Assembly: GCF_004123195.1 (NCBI RefSeq)
Contig: NZ_SDLI01000003.1
Coordinates: 1-64,000 of the forward strand
Source of the DNA: Ammoniphilus sp. CFH 90114
GTDB lineage: Bacteria; Bacillota; Bacilli; Aneurinibacillales; RAOX-1
Direction: 5' to 3'
Length of the DNA: 64,000 nucleotides
This document shows, in pieces, positions 17,381 to 30,000 of the stretch. The notes beneath the pieces are model-generated. The model saw nothing but the letters and a program-made list of their open reading frames with translations. It made no database searches and was not told the DNA's origin. How positions within the stretch are numbered: the first letter of the stretch is position 1; each line of letters begins with the position of its first letter. Position numbers and translations under genes: made by a program.

Positions 17381-18667
17381 CTATGCTGTCGTGGAAGCAG
17401 TTCGACTGGAACGTCCTTGCGGCTGGAACTTCTCGATCGCTTCCAAGAACTCTAGGTTGGTTTTGGTTTCGCCAATTTTTCTTAAGAACATATCGGTAAA
17501 TTCCGGATGCTCGGACATCGTCTTGCGCATGGTCCAGATCTTTTCCAATTCGAACTTAGATAACAATAACTCCTCACGGCGAGTTCCCGAACGTCGGATA
17601 TCAATAGCAGGATAAATTCGCCGTTCTGCCAATTTACGGTCAAGATGCAGCTCCATATTTCCTGTACCTTTGAACTCTTCGTAAATCACGTCATCCATCC
17701 GCGAACCTGTCTCAACAAGAGCCGTCGCTAGGATGGTCAAGCTTCCGCCTTCTTCAATGTTACGAGCGGATCCAAAGAAACGCTTAGGACGGTGGAAAGC
17801 AGCAGGATCAATCCCCCCAGAAAGCGTACGACCACTTGGTGGGATAACTAGATTGTAGGCCCGTGCGAGACGTGTGATACTATCCATAAGAATAACGACA
17901 TCTTTCTTATGCTCAACCAAGCGCTGGGCACGTTCCAAAACAAGCTCTGCTACTTTAATGTGGTTTTCAGGAAGTTCATCAAAGGTAGAAGCCACCACTT
18001 CCGCTTTCACGGATCGTTGCATATCGGTTACTTCCTCTGGACGTTCATCAATTAATAAGACGAACAATTCAATATCTGGATGATTTTCTGCGATACTATT
18101 CGCAATTTCCTTTAACAAAACCGTCTTCCCTGCTTTAGGCGGCGCTACAATAAGACCGCGCTGTCCTAGACCGACAGGAGCTAAAAGATCGATAACTCTT
18201 GAAGATAAACGATCAGGTGAGGTTTCCAATACAAGCTTCTTTTGGGGATAGAGAGGTGTTAGGGCAGGAAAATGAAGCCGTTCCGAAGCGATTTCGGGAT
18301 CTTCACCATTGACAGCCTCTACATGCAATAAGCCGAAATAGCGTTCGTTTTCTTTCGGGGGTCTAACTTTACCGGAAACCTTGTCCCCAGTACGCAGATC
18401 AAACCTGCGGATCTGTGAAGCAGATATATAAATATCCTCTGCGCTTGGCAAATAGTTGATCGGTCGAAGGAAACCGTATCCGTCTGCCAGGATTTCCAAT
18501 ACCCCTTCCATAAACATAAAGCCGCTTTTTTCTGCTTGAGCCCGCAGAATCGCAAAAATCAGTTCTTTCTTTTTCATGGTCCCATAATACGATATCTGGA
18601 ATTGCTTAGCTAGCTTGTACAAATCCGTTAATTTCTTCTCTTCTAATTCCGCTAAATGCATGTCCAT
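17381..18667 (-). CDS. rho: transcription termination factor Rho
   Basis: Hexameric RNA helicase that ends transcription. The N-terminal Rho-N helices ([13 protein letters not shown]) are followed by the cold-shock-like RNA domain (residues about 55-130), then the RecA-type motor with P-loop [22 protein letters not shown] near 170-195, [15 protein letters not shown] and the arginine-finger region. At 428 residues it matches Gram-positive Rho. The start is uncertain: two ATGs (18667 and 18661) both lack a clear ribosome site. The next gene is a radical SAM protein 24 bases on. Confidence 0.97.
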   Translation of the reverse strand: MDMHLAELEEKKLTDLYKLAKQFQISYYGTMKKKELIFAILRAQAEKSGFMFMEGVLEILADGYGFLRPINYLPSAEDIYISASQIRRFDLRTGDKVSGKVRPPKENERYFGLLHVEAVNGEDPEIASERLHFPALTPLYPQKKLVLETSPDRLSSRVIDLLAPVGLGQRGLIVAPPKAGKTVLLKEIANSIAENHPDIELFVLLIDERPEEVTDMQRSVKAEVVASTFDELPENHIKVAELVLERAQRLVEHKKDVVILMDSITRLARAYNLVIPPSGRTLSGGIDPAAFHRPKRFFGSARNIEEGGSLTILATALVETGSRMDDVIYEEFKGTGNMELHLDRKLAERRIYPAIDIRRSGTRREELLLSKFELEKIWTMRKTMSEHPEFTDMFLRKIGETKTNLEFLEAIEKFQPQGRSSRTASTTA

Positions 18668-18813
18668 ATGCTAGAATTAACACCAACTTTCAGTTCCAAT
18701 TTCATGATATATCCTATGTCTATAAGATCTATTATAGCCAACTAGGGATAGAATCGAAAAGTCCATAAACTATCCAACCATTATCCCCAGCTTCCTATCA
18801 TTTTATTACATCA

Positions 18814-19785
18814 CTAGACATTTTTCATAACAAGATTAGGCTTAAGCTCTAAACGATGCTGCCCTTCAACGAAACGGATCGTTCCCGTTTTCGCTCTCAT
18901 CACAACGGAATGAGTCGTTGCTCTGTTTCCACTAAAGCGAACGCCGCGAAGGAATTCCCCATCTGTAACCCCGGTAGCAGCAAAGATGGCGTCATCACCT
19001 TTTACTAAATCTTCCATACGAAGAACCTGGTGAGGATCCACTAATCCCATTCGCTTGCATCGCTCGATCTCTTCTTCGTTCTGCGGAAGCAGACGACCTT
19101 GAATTTCTCCACCGAGACACTTCAAAGCAACAGCTGAAATTACGCCTTCTGGTGCACCGCCGGCCCCAAATAGAATATCCACACCTGTGTCCTGGAATGC
19201 CGTACTAATAGCCGCTGAAACATCGCCATCGGAGATCAACTTAATACGAACTCCAGCATCGCGAACCTCTTGAATAATCTTCTCATGACGAGGGCGATCT
19301 AAGATAATCGCTGTTAACTCACGAAGATCTTTCCCTTTACATTTGGCTACCGCCTCAAGGTTTTCACGGACTGTACGATCGATGTCAATCGCTCCTACAC
19401 ACTCTGGACCAACAGCAATCTTATCCATATACATATCTGGAGCATGCAGCAGATTTCCCTTATCTGCAACAGCAAGGACACTCATGGCGTTCCATAATCC
19501 CTTAGCTACAATGTTGGTACCTTCTAATGGATCTACAGCTACGTCAACAGAAGGTCCGAGACCAAGTCCGAGTTTTTCCCCGATATAAAGCATCGGAGCC
19601 TCATCCATCTCTCCTTCTCCAATCACGACCGTACCCACCATCGGTACAGAGTTAAACTCCGCACGCATAGCTGTCGTAGCGGCATCATCTGCTTCATCCT
19701 TTTTTCCAAAACCCATCCAACGCGCAGAGGCTAAGGCAGCCGCTTCTGTTACGCGCACTAATTCTAGTGATAAACTCCGTTCCAT
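18814..19785 (-). CDS. glpX: fructose-1,6-bisphosphatase, class II (GlpX)
   Basis: Gluconeogenic phosphatase converting fructose-1,6-bisphosphate to fructose-6-phosphate. It shows the class II metal and phosphate motifs [14 protein letters not shown] and [10 protein letters not shown], plus [20 protein letters not shown]. The length of 323 residues is typical. I use the ATG at 19785, with AGAGG 9 bases upstream; earlier ATG codons sit on top of that site. The neighbours murA, tal, fbaA and rho match the B. subtilis order, where this gene is ywjI. Confidence 0.95.
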   Translation of the reverse strand: MERSLSLELVRVTEAAALASARWMGFGKKDEADDAATTAMRAEFNSVPMVGTVVIGEGEMDEAPMLYIGEKLGLGLGPSVDVAVDPLEGTNIVAKGLWNAMSVLAVADKGNLLHAPDMYMDKIAVGPECVGAIDIDRTVRENLEAVAKCKGKDLRELTAIILDRPRHEKIIQEVRDAGVRIKLISDGDVSAAISTAFQDTGVDILFGAGGAPEGVISAVALKCLGGEIQGRLLPQNEEEIERCKRMGLVDPHQVLRMEDLVKGDDAIFAATGVTDGEFLRGVRFSGNRATTHSVVMRAKTGTIRFVEGQHRLELKPNLVMKNV

Positions 19786-19892
19786 CTCCATCATCCTCTC
19801 TTATCTATCCTGTCGACCCTTACGGAATTAAGGATAACACATTAAACACTTTTCCGTTAAATATGATAGCACTTTTGAAGAAAATATGCCTA

Positions 19893-21161
19893 TTATTCTT
19901 CCGTGCTTTCCTTCTGTTCACGCCAAATTTCTGCACCTAAGAACCGCAGCTTCTCTTCTAAAATATCATACCCTCGGTCAATGTGCTCGACTCCAGTAAT
20001 TTCGGTGACTCCCTCAGCTGCAAGTGCTGCGACGATAAGGGCTGCTCCAGCTCTCAAGTCAGCCGCCTTTACGGTTGCCCCCTGCAATTGCTTCACGCCC
20101 TCGATGATAGCGGAACGTCCTTCTACCTTAATCTGCGCTCCCATACGAACTAACTCATCCACATGACGGAAGCGTGCAGTATAGATATTATCGGTTACCA
20201 TGCTTGTCCCTTGTGCAAGGGTAAGCAACGCTGTCATAGGTTGCTGCAGATCAGTAGCAAAGCCCGGATAAGCTCCTGTTTTCACATCAATAGAACGATA
20301 AAATTTCTCTCCAATGACCCGAATAGACTCATCCTGTTCAATCACTTTTACACCCATCTCTTCTAGCTTCGCAGAGATTCCTTCAAGATGACGGGGGATC
20401 ACCTGATCAATCACAACATCCCCTTGCGTTGCAGCAGCAGCAATCATATAAGTACCGGCTTCAATACGATCAGGAATAATCGAATGACGACATCCGCTGA
20501 GCTCTGACTTACCCGTAATTCGAATAACGTCCGTACCCGCCCCTTTAATCGAGGCACCCATAGATGACAGCAAGGTTGCTACATCAATGATCTCCGGCTC
20601 TTTAGCCGCGTTCTCAATAATGGTTGTGCCTTTTGCCCTTGAAGCAGCCAACATAATATTAATGGTTGCTCCTACACTGATAACATCAAGATAGATCTTA
20701 TTTCCGATGAGCTCCTCAGCCACTAAGGAAAGCGCTCCATCACGAGATTCAATTTTTGTCCCCAGTGCTTCAAAACCTTTAATATGCTGATCAATTGGAC
20801 GTGGACCTAAGTTACATCCTCCAGGCAGCCCAATGAATGCTTCGCCGAAACGTCCTAATAAAGCACCCATTAAATAATAGGAGGCTCTAAGCTTTTTTAC
20901 TTTCCCGTTTGGAAGAGGCTTAGGTGCGATTCCGGTTGGATCCACATAAAGAGAATGGCCATCTAGCTCGACCTTAGCCCCTAGTTCTTTTAAGATCTCG
21001 ATATAGATTTGTACATCATTAATTTTTGGAAGATTATCAATAATCGTCGGAGATTCAGCCAAGATGGTTGCAGGAATCAATGCGACGGCACTGTTTTTGG
21101 CTCCACTGATTGAAACTTTCCCCTTAAGCGGTATTCCGCCTTTAATGCACAGTTTCTCCAT
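19893..21161 (-). CDS. murA: UDP-N-acetylglucosamine 1-carboxyvinyltransferase (second MurA type)
   Basis: First committed step of peptidoglycan synthesis: adds enolpyruvate from PEP to UDP-GlcNAc. The catalytic, fosfomycin-sensitive cysteine is present (Cys116 in [15 protein letters not shown]). The N-terminus [16 protein letters not shown] and [13 protein letters not shown] are typical. The ATG at 21161 has GGGAGG upstream; the longer open frame to 21224 is low-complexity Lys/Glu/Arg and unsupported. Position between glpX and the transaldolase gene matches murAB (murZ) of B. subtilis rather than murAA. Confidence 0.95.
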   Translation of the reverse strand: MEKLCIKGGIPLKGKVSISGAKNSAVALIPATILAESPTIIDNLPKINDVQIYIEILKELGAKVELDGHSLYVDPTGIAPKPLPNGKVKKLRASYYLMGALLGRFGEAFIGLPGGCNLGPRPIDQHIKGFEALGTKIESRDGALSLVAEELIGNKIYLDVISVGATINIMLAASRAKGTTIIENAAKEPEIIDVATLLSSMGASIKGAGTDVIRITGKSELSGCRHSIIPDRIEAGTYMIAAAATQGDVVIDQVIPRHLEGISAKLEEMGVKVIEQDESIRVIGEKFYRSIDVKTGAYPGFATDLQQPMTALLTLAQGTSMVTDNIYTARFRHVDELVRMGAQIKVEGRSAIIEGVKQLQGATVKAADLRAGAALIVAALAAEGVTEITGVEHIDRGYDILEEKLRFLGAEIWREQKESTEE

Positions 21162-21290
21162 AATTGCCTCCCGCTCGGTTCTCTTCTCTGTTGTCTCTTT
21201 TTTGTGATCTTTTTGATTTGACAATAATTAGGTGAGGTTAAGGGATTGAGGTTGGAGTCTAGGAAACTTCTCTAATACAGGCTGACAGGA

Positions 21291-21321
21291 GGAAAAGCAC
21301 CTTATATAAGGTGCTTTTTTT
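21291..21321. terminator. bidirectional intrinsic terminator after the transaldolase gene
   Basis: The perfect hairpin AGCACC-TTATATAA-GGTGCT has A-runs and T-runs on both sides. It would end the transaldolase transcript on the minus strand before murA. Confidence 0.85.
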
Positions 21322-21376
21322 CTACTGTCGAAATTTATAGCTTGTTTGAGGTGCCCCATGGGCTCCAATTAACTTC

Positions 21377-22021
21377 TTATTTTTTTGCATTCTCCCAATC
21401 AGCCAAGAATTTTTCAATCCCTTGATCTGTTAAAGGATGCTTCAGCATCTGCTCAAACACCTTATGCGGGATAGTTGCGATATGAGCTCCCATTTTCGCT
21501 GCTTCTGTGACATGAATAGGATGACGAATACTCGCTGAGATAATCTCCGTCTCCAAACCATGAGCATTGAAAATGTCAACAATATCGGAGATCAGCAATA
21601 GCCCATCCTGACCGATATCATCTAGGCGCCCCAAGAACGGTGAAACATAAGTCGCACCAGCTCGAGCAGCCAGTAAGGCTTGATTAGCGGAAAAGACAAG
21701 CGTCACATTCGTCTTAATTTGTTTGCTTGCGAAATGCTTAACAGCCTTAAGACCTTCTGCTGTCATCGGAACCTTAATGACAATGTTCTTCGATAAAGAA
21801 GCCAGCTTTTCCCCTTCTTCAATCATGCCCTCTGCTTCTGTACTAATCACTTCAGCACTAATTGGGCCATCTACGATTTCAATGATCTCCTTGAGGTTCT
21901 CAATGAAATCCCGCCCTTCCTTAGCCACAAGAGAAGGATTGGTCGTAACTCCAGCCAGTACTCCCCAACTATTCACTTCACGGATTTCATTAACATTCGC
22001 CGTATCGATGAAAAATTTCAT
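21377..22021 (-). CDS. tal: transaldolase / fructose-6-phosphate aldolase family (TalC)
   Basis: Short transaldolase-type class I aldolase of 214 residues. The Schiff-base lysine is Lys83 in [21 protein letters not shown] near residue 24 and [10 protein letters not shown] are further family signatures. It either transfers dihydroxyacetone units in the pentose phosphate pathway or cleaves fructose-6-phosphate; sequence alone does not separate the two. It is 20 bases downstream of fbaA and likely cotranscribed. Confidence 0.93.
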   Translation of the reverse strand: MKFFIDTANVNEIREVNSWGVLAGVTTNPSLVAKEGRDFIENLKEIIEIVDGPISAEVISTEAEGMIEEGEKLASLSKNIVIKVPMTAEGLKAVKHFASKQIKTNVTLVFSANQALLAARAGATYVSPFLGRLDDIGQDGLLLISDIVDIFNAHGLETEIISASIRHPIHVTEAAKMGAHIATIPHKVFEQMLKHPLTDQGIEKFLADWENAKK

Positions 22022-22041
22022 TGCGTTCCTCCTGGTTTGGT

Positions 22042-22905
22042 TTACGCTTGATTGCTGCTTCCGAATTCGCGCATCTTCGCTTTTACCGTTTCCTTAATCG
22101 TTTCGCGAGCAGGACCTAAGTATTTGCGTGGATCATACTCATTTGGCTTCTCAGCTAGAACCTTACGAACCGTTGCGGCAGATGCCATTTGGTTCTCGGT
22201 GTTTACATTGATTTTAGCTGTCCCTAAGGAAATCGCACGCCCAATATCCTTTGTTGGAATACCTGTTCCTCCGTGTAAAACTAAAGGTACACCTGTAAGC
22301 TTTTGGATCTCTTCCATACGGTCAAATCCTAGATTTGGCTCACCCTTGTAAGGTCCGTGAACAGATCCCAGAGCCGGAGCAAAGCAATCTACGCCTGTTT
22401 CGCGGACTAACTGATCACATTCAGCAGGTACCGCATAAGCAGCTTCCGCGTCATCAACAATCAAGTCGTCCTCTTGTCCACCAATGCGTCCTAATTCAGC
22501 TTCTACGGAAATTCCTAAGGTATGAGCAACATCTACAACCTTCTTCGTTAAGGCAATGTTCTCTTCAAGCGGATGATGGGATCCATCAATCATAACGGAT
22601 GTAAATCCAGCGTACATCGCTTCAACGCATTTTTCGAAAGATGAACCGTGATCTAAGTGAATCGCTACGGGTACATTCACCTGGTACTCTTCCATAAGAG
22701 CCTTCACCATAGCGACAACCGTCTTGAATCCACCCATATAACGAGCAGCACCTTCACTGACTCCAAGGATTACTGGAGAGTTCTCTTCTTTCGCTGCTTG
22801 AAGAATGGCTTGGGTAAACTCTAGGTTATTCAAGTTAAACTGCCCTACAGCATACTTTCCTTCTACAGCTTTGTTCAGCATTTCTCTCATCGACACTAAC
22901 GGCAT
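22042..22905 (-). CDS. fbaA: fructose-bisphosphate aldolase, class II
   Basis: Zinc-dependent glycolytic aldolase. The metal-binding His pairs are visible in [14 protein letters not shown] and in [10 protein letters not shown] and SVHGPYKG, with [14 protein letters not shown] between. Length of 287 residues fits the B. subtilis FbaA type. AGGAGGATC precedes the ATG. It lies between spo0F and the transaldolase gene, conserved synteny. Confidence 0.96.
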   Translation of the reverse strand: MPLVSMREMLNKAVEGKYAVGQFNLNNLEFTQAILQAAKEENSPVILGVSEGAARYMGGFKTVVAMVKALMEEYQVNVPVAIHLDHGSSFEKCVEAMYAGFTSVMIDGSHHPLEENIALTKKVVDVAHTLGISVEAELGRIGGQEDDLIVDDAEAAYAVPAECDQLVRETGVDCFAPALGSVHGPYKGEPNLGFDRMEEIQKLTGVPLVLHGGTGIPTKDIGRAISLGTAKINVNTENQMASAATVRKVLAEKPNEYDPRKYLGPARETIKETVKAKMREFGSSNQA

Positions 22906-22977
22906 GATCGATCCTCCTAAAAATGGTTCTTTCTTTAACAGGATGGGAAAGACATGTTGCTTTCCCAGGAGTTGTTC

Positions 22978-23343
22978 TTACACAGCCAATTGGCTCTTAA
23001 CCGCCAATCTAAGTTCATCAATGTCAAACGGCTTGGTGAAATGGGTAATAGCGCCAAGTTCAGTGGCTTCCTTTATCATGTCCAGTTCACCGTATGCAGT
23101 CATCATGATAACCTTAATGCTCTTATCAATCTTTTTAATTTCCTTCAATATCTCGAGTCCATCCATCCCTGGGATCTTCATATCTAAGATTACCAAGTCA
23201 GGCGATTGCTTCGTCACAATGTCCAGAGCTTCCTTACCGTTGGCTGCTTGGAAGGTTTCGTACCCTTCCTTGCCAAACACTTCATAAAGAAGCACGCGAA
23301 TTCCATACTGATCGTCTACAATAAGTACCTTGTTCTGAGACAT
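22978..23343 (-). CDS. spo0F: sporulation phosphorelay response regulator
   Basis: Single-domain receiver that passes phosphate from sensor kinases to Spo0B at the start of sporulation. The acidic pocket is Asp10-Asp11, the phosphoacceptor is Asp54 ([13 protein letters not shown]), and Thr/Lys switch residues are present (MMTAYGE, FTKPFD). There is no output domain. At 121 residues it is near the B. subtilis protein (124). The ATG at 23343 has GGAGGA upstream; the longer open frame is not needed. A sigma-H-type promoter precedes it. Confidence 0.95.
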   Translation of the reverse strand: MSQNKVLIVDDQYGIRVLLYEVFGKEGYETFQAANGKEALDIVTKQSPDLVILDMKIPGMDGLEILKEIKKIDKSIKVIMMTAYGELDMIKEATELGAITHFTKPFDIDELRLAVKSQLAV

Positions 23344-23412
23344 ACCTGCTGTTCCTCCTCTATGACGTGATTGGAAAACGAGTTCCATCTTTTTTTCTAA
23401 ACACCATCTCTT

Positions 23413-23442
23413 ACATTCGTCGTAGAGGTAGAAAATTCCTGC
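23413..23442 (-). promoter_or_regulatory. candidate sigma-H promoter of spo0F
   Basis: On the minus strand GCAGGAATT (23434-23442) and GACGAATGT (23413-23421) are separated by 12 bp. They match the sigma-H consensus RNAGGAWWW-N11/12-RNNGAATWW with one mismatch. B. subtilis spo0F is known to have a sigma-H promoter. Confidence 0.7.
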
Positions 23443-23457
23443 TAAAAAAATCTGAAT

Positions 23458-25101
<1,644 letters not shown>

Positions 25102-25120
25102 CTATCTTTTGCAAGTTAAA

Positions 25121-25178
25121 CAAAAAAAAAACAAAAGATACTCCCAAACCTCTAAGTCGGTAAGGGGCACTTTTGTTT
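25121..25178 (-). terminator. pyrG leader attenuator terminator
   Basis: The minus-strand RNA pairs AAACAAAAG with CUUUUGUUU and ends in a run of ten U. The ascending arm contains GUGCCCCUUACC, a C/U-rich stretch able to pair with a poly-G 5' end. This is the layout needed for antitermination by reiterated G residues. Confidence 0.85.
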
Positions 25179-25204
25179 CTTATTTCTTTCGATACCATTA
25201 ATTA

Positions 25205-25245
25205 GCCCATCGAGAATTCTACATAAGGAAACAACTTGTTGTCAA
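25205..25245 (-). promoter_or_regulatory. pyrG promoter with GGGC initiation site
   Basis: A -35 TTGACA (25240-25245) and a -10 TAGAAT (25216-25221) are 18 bp apart. Seven bases after the -10, the transcript would begin GGGCU at 25208. In B. subtilis pyrG, stalling at the first C when CTP is low leads to addition of extra G, which then prevents termination. Confidence 0.8.
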
Positions 25246-25268
25246 GGAAAAATTAACTTAGGTTGAGC

Positions 25269-25805
25269 CTATTTATCGTCGTCCTCTTCGTCGACGTCAT
25301 CTCCCTCTTCATCATCGGCAAATTCATCGTCGCCTTCCTCTTCGAACTCGCCATCTTCCTCTTCTTCAAATTCTAGGTCTTCTTCTTCTTCAACCTCTTC
25401 ATCATCTACTTCTTCGTCTTCATCAGGATTATCGTAGTCCTCGATCTCTGTGAAATCTTCATCTGTAATTTCTTCATCATCGAAGCCATAATCATCGTCA
25501 TCATCATCGATACCCTTCGCTCTTGCCAAGGCCTCAATGGATTCTTCAATCGCCTCTGTAGTGTACCACTTCTTGAGTCCCCATTCACCGGCGCTGATAC
25601 AGATGAATCGGCCATCCAGGTTCATCTCCGTATATACTTGCGGAACAAGCTCCATTAGTTCTTCATCGGTAAGCCCCTTTAAGTTGGCTGCATCCTTAAA
25701 GATTTCCTTGTAGTTCATGGTCTTGCTTGCACGATCTAATACCTCGTAAGAAATATCTACAAGAGCAACTTCCTGCCATTTGTCCTGCTCTGTTTGATTT
25801 GCCAA
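25269..25805 (-). CDS. rpoE: DNA-directed RNA polymerase subunit delta
   Basis: Gram-positive polymerase subunit that aids RNA release and promoter selectivity. The N-terminal HARE-HTH domain (about residues 8-90) includes VALVDISYEVLDRASKTMNY and NLDGRFICISAGEWGLKKWY. The rest (about 95-178) is an almost continuous acidic Asp/Glu tail, diagnostic of delta. I choose a TTG start at 25805, giving (M)ANQTEQDKW and a family-like N-terminus; an ATG at 25841 with AGGA upstream is an alternative. Neighbour pyrG is conserved. Confidence 0.92.
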   Translation of the reverse strand: MANQTEQDKWQEVALVDISYEVLDRASKTMNYKEIFKDAANLKGLTDEELMELVPQVYTEMNLDGRFICISAGEWGLKKWYTTEAIEESIEALARAKGIDDDDDDYGFDDEEITDEDFTEIEDYDNPDEDEEVDDEEVEEEEDLEFEEEEDGEFEEEGDDEFADDEEGDDVDEEDDDK

Positions 25806-25959
25806 GATCCGCACTTCCCTTCTAGAAAAAATTCTATTCATCTAGTATTCCTATTTTTATATAAAATAGTACTAGTGTCAAACATTTCCTCGCATCTTTT
25901 TCAGTTTTATGTATGGTACAATATCAAGTATATACAATAGAGTTGAAAAAGGAGTTACA

Positions 25960-26814
25960 ATGACGTACAGCATATACTCTTCCATAGGCTCTACATTTGG
26001 TAAACTGCTCAAGGCAAAATCCAAGCCTATTATCCTGTCTAAGACTGTTTCCGAGCGACCTGCCCCCTTTCTTCAGGGCTTTGCTCCTGGTGCAACCACT
26101 ATTAAAGCACTCGAAGAGGGTGTCATTGACGAGATCGCCGAAGATGTATTCGAGACGATTTTCACTCTTAGCTTAGATTATAAGGGACTAACCTATACCG
26201 TAACCATTAGCGAGGCCAAGGACTGCTGGATCCTGAAGGACATCCGTCACACAGGAAAAGTCATTCGGGAAACCTCTCGACCTCGTCCAACTAGCCCAAA
26301 GAAGAAGAAACCTGTATTAACCTTATCCTTTTTTCTTTTGATCCTGATTTCCGTCTCGGGCTATATTTATGAATTTAAATTGAATAAAGAACATGAACCG
26401 GAGTCTAATCCGACGGTATATGAGGCCTTTTCTTCTAAAGAGGAGCCAGAGTCTCAAGAGAACATCATTGAACCGCAAGAAGCCGAAGTTGACAAGCCCC
26501 TAAGCGACTGGGAAAAAGAAAAAGCTGAACTAGAAGCGAAGATTGCCTCCCTTCAACAAGAAAATGAAGAGCTGAAGAAGCAGTTGACAGAAGCGATACC
26601 CTTTACGTTCGAGCCCGGAATGAATGCCCTTCAACTGGCACAAGCTGTCCAGGACGCAGGTCTAGTAGCCAATGGACAGGAATTTAATGAGTCCCTTGTT
26701 AAGTTCGGTGCAATTGAACATCTTAGTCCGGGAACCTACCTTGTCGTACCCGGTTCTAGCCATGAGCAACTTATTGAAGTCTTCACCAGAGGGGTAATTA
26801 AGAAAATTAATTAG
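25960..26814 (+). CDS. single-pass membrane protein with MltG-like C-terminal segment
   Basis: Protein of about 284 residues that I cannot name. The N-terminal 105 residues are cytoplasmic in appearance. A basic stretch and one transmembrane helix (PVLTLSFFLLILISVSGYIY, near residues 115-134) follow, then an acidic linker, a coiled coil (KAELEAKIASLQQENEELKKQL) and a C-terminal 65-residue domain. That domain (FEPGMNALQLAQAVQDAGLV then LSPGTYLVVPGSSHEQLIEVF) resembles the N-terminal LysM-like module of MltG/YceG without its lytic transglycosylase domain. AAAGGAG lies before the ATG. A role at the cell wall is inferred only. Confidence 0.72.
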   Translation: MTYSIYSSIGSTFGKLLKAKSKPIILSKTVSERPAPFLQGFAPGATTIKALEEGVIDEIAEDVFETIFTLSLDYKGLTYTVTISEAKDCWILKDIRHTGKVIRETSRPRPTSPKKKKPVLTLSFFLLILISVSGYIYEFKLNKEHEPESNPTVYEAFSSKEEPESQENIIEPQEAEVDKPLSDWEKEKAELEAKIASLQQENEELKKQLTEAIPFTFEPGMNALQLAQAVQDAGLVANGQEFNESLVKFGAIEHLSPGTYLVVPGSSHEQLIEVFTRGVIKKIN

Positions 26815-26829
26815 GGATTCCTACGTTCG

Positions 26830-27008
26830 CGGACATCAGGTACCTTATTTGGGTAAAAACGGCTTGGAATTAAGGTCAATCGGACATACGTTCCTTTATT
26901 TGTTAAAAACACGCGCTCTTTTACCTGTTTTGGAGCAAATAGCGGATTCTGTGTCCGGAAAAACTATCCACGAGAGGATTTCTAGGAAGATAAAGGTTCC
27001 TATGTCCG
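26830..27008. repeat. 179-bp intergenic palindromic element, copy B
   Basis: Cores CGGACAT at 26830 and 26881 (51 bp apart) face inverted cores ending at 26957 and 27008 (51 bp apart), the inner pair spanning 77 bp. Total 179 bp, identical geometry to copies A and C. The first unit shares GCGGACATCAGG with copy C. It lies between convergent genes. Confidence 0.85.
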
Positions 27009-27067
27009 ACTCATCCTTAGCCTACTCTTCCCCTTTTCTTTTTCTCCTTTTGGCAACAGGTTTATAC

Positions 27068-27095
27068 AAAAGCTTGGCGCCCGCCAAGCTTTTTC
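27068..27095. terminator. bidirectional terminator between convergent genes
   Basis: AAAGCTTGGC-GCCC-GCCAAGCTTTTT forms a perfect hairpin with A and T runs on both sides, serving both the plus-strand membrane protein gene and icmF. Confidence 0.88.
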
Positions 27096-27097
27096 CG

Positions 27098-30000
27098 TTA
27101 CATATTCCTTCGATACTGCCCTCCTACTTCGTATAGAGCCTTCGTAATCTGGCCTAAGGAAGCCACTTTCACCGTCTCCATCAATTCCGCAAACAGATTC
27201 CCATTTGCACGAGCTGTGTTTTTCAAGCGTTCCAAAGCAGCCGGCGCCACATCTTTATGCTGTTCCCAGAAGGACCGAAGATTGCGAATTTGAGTTTCCT
27301 TTTCTTCTTCCGTAGAGCGAGCTAATTCAATCTCATAGGCACTTTCATCCGCAGTCGGATTAAAAAACGTGTTCACCCCGATAATCGGCAGCTCTCCCGT
27401 GTGCTTCTTGTGCTCATAAAAAAGAGATTCCTCTTGAATCTTCCCCCTCTGATATTGGGTTTCCATCGCACCTAAGACCCCTCCGCGATGATTGATCCGC
27501 TCAAACTCAGCCATCACGGCTTCCTCTACCAAGTCTGTAAGCTCATCGATAATGAACGACCCTTGCAGTGGATTCTCATTCTTCGCTAACCCGAACTCCT
27601 TATTAATAATCATCTGAATCGCCATAGCCCGTCGCACAGAATTTTCTGTTGGAGTTGTAACGGCTTCATCATAGGCATTCGTATGCAGCGAGTTGCAATT
27701 ATCATAGATGGCAATCAACGCTTGCAGCGTTGTGCGGATATCATTAAAGTCCATTTCTTGGGCATGGAGGGATCGACCTGAAGTCTGAATATGGTACTTC
27801 AACTTTTGGCTTCGTTCATTCCCATTGTACTTGTGCTTCATCACAGTAGACCAGATTCGACGAGCGACACGCCCGAGTACAGTATACTCTGGGTCAAGGC
27901 CATTACTAAAGAAAAACGATAAGTTCGGAGCAAAATCATCAATGTGCATACCTCGGCTTAGGTAATACTCCACAAAAGTAAAGCCATTCGCAAGGGTGAA
28001 TGACAACTGAGATATCGGGTTTGCTCCGGCTTCAGCAATATGATAACCGCTGATGGAAACAGAATAATAGTTGCGAACCTTCTTTTCGATGAAGTACTCC
28101 TGTATATCTCCCATCATTTTCAAAGCAAACTCGGTAGAGAAAATACAAGTGTTTTGTCCTTGGTCTTCTTTTAAAATATCAGCCTGAACCGTGCCCCGTA
28201 CGACACCTAACGTATCATCCTTGATCTTTTCTGCCTCTTCCGGATGGGGTTCGCGACCGTTCTCCTGCACAAACCGCTTGAGTTGCTGCGTAATAGCTGT
28301 ATTCATATACATGGCTAGGATAATAGGAGCTGGACCATTAATCGTCATCGATACACTTGTAGAAGGGTGACAGAGATCAAACCCTGCAAACAGCTTTTTC
28401 ATATCATCCAGTGTGCATACGCTTACACCACTATTGCCAATTTTCCCATAGATATCAGGGCGATAATCCGGATCTTGCCCATATAGAGTCACACTATCAA
28501 ATGCTGTCGATAGCCGCTTGGCTTCCTCACCCTCACAGAGAAAGTGAAATCGACGATTCGTCCGGTCAGGTGTCCCAACACCCGCAAACATTCGCTTCGG
28601 ATCCTCATTCGTTCGCTTGAACGGAAATACTCCTGCCGTATACGGAAAGTAGCCTGGCAAATTTTCCTTCATTGCCCACAGCAACAACTCACCCAAGTCC
28701 TCATATTTGGGCAAGCTAATCTTTGGAATCTTATTGCCTGAGAGCGTCTCGGTAAAAAGCTCGGTAATTAACTTTCCATCCCGAATCTGAGTGATAAATT
28801 GATCCTTCGTATAAGCTTTCTTCAGTCTTGGCCAGCTTTCAAGGAACTGTTTGCACTCAGGGTGAAGTTTACCCTCATAAAAAGCAATCATCTCTTCTAG
28901 CTTCGATACAAATTCTGCATCCCCAGCAAAAAGCTCTCGAGTCCCGCGCAACTGAAAAAGCTTACGAGCATATCCCACTTGCTCTTCAGTAAACTTCTTA
29001 TACTGGCGAATCGTATAAACAATCTCTCCTAAGTACTGTACTCTCTCTGGAGGGATAATCATGTTTTTCTTGGTCACTTTACTAACCTTCGCATCTAGAG
29101 AAGTAGACCAGCTTCCCCCTACCTTTGTCTCTATCGTTTTCATGAGGTTGGCAAATAAAATATTCGTTCCTTGATCATTAAACTGGCTGGCAATCGTACC
29201 AAAAACAGGGACATCTTCATCTGCCAAATCGAATACATTACGGCTTCTCTTAAATTGCTTGCGCACATCGCGGAGAGCATCTTCAGACCCTCGTCGTTCA
29301 AACTTATTGATTACGATCAGGTCAGCATAATCAATCATATCGATCTTCTCCAGCTGAGTAGCCGCCCCGAACTCGCTCGTCATCACGTACATCGAGACAT
29401 CCACTAGATCCACAATGCTGGAATCCCCCTGACCAATTCCACTCGTCTCCACGATAACGAAATCATAGCCTGCTGCTTTAACGATATTTACCGCTTCCTT
29501 GGTGGCAGCACTCAGCTCACTCTTAGAGCCCCGTGTTGCCAGACTGCGCATATAAACCCTAGGGCTGTTAATTGCATTCATACGAATTCGGTCGCCAAGC
29601 AAGGCTCCACCTGTCTTTTGCTTGGAAGGATCCACCGAAATAATCGCAACGGATCGATTAGGGAAGTGTTCAAGGTAACGTCGAACTAACTCATCTGTTA
29701 AAGAGCTTTTCCCTGCTCCTCCTGTTCCTGTTATTCCAAGTACAGGGACAGTAGCAGCAACCATTTCTTGAATTTTCTCTAACGTGGTTGCTAGTGTATC
29801 ATCCGGCTTTTCGCCTTCTGCTAATTCTTCTGCTAATGTAATTAGACTAGCGATCGCTCCCCAATTCTGCTCTTTAAGCAGCTCTAACGCTTGTTCCAGC
29901 TGTTTCGGTGTGGGTCGGTCTGACTCGCGCACCATATGATTAATCATCCCTTGCAGGCCTAATATCCGGCCATCGTCAGGAGAAAAGACCTTCGCAATCC

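Noticed and set aside
26849-27136. Plus-strand frame of 95 codons after the MltG-like gene
   Set aside because: It runs through the 179-bp repeat and the end of icmF; no ribosome site, so a chance frame.
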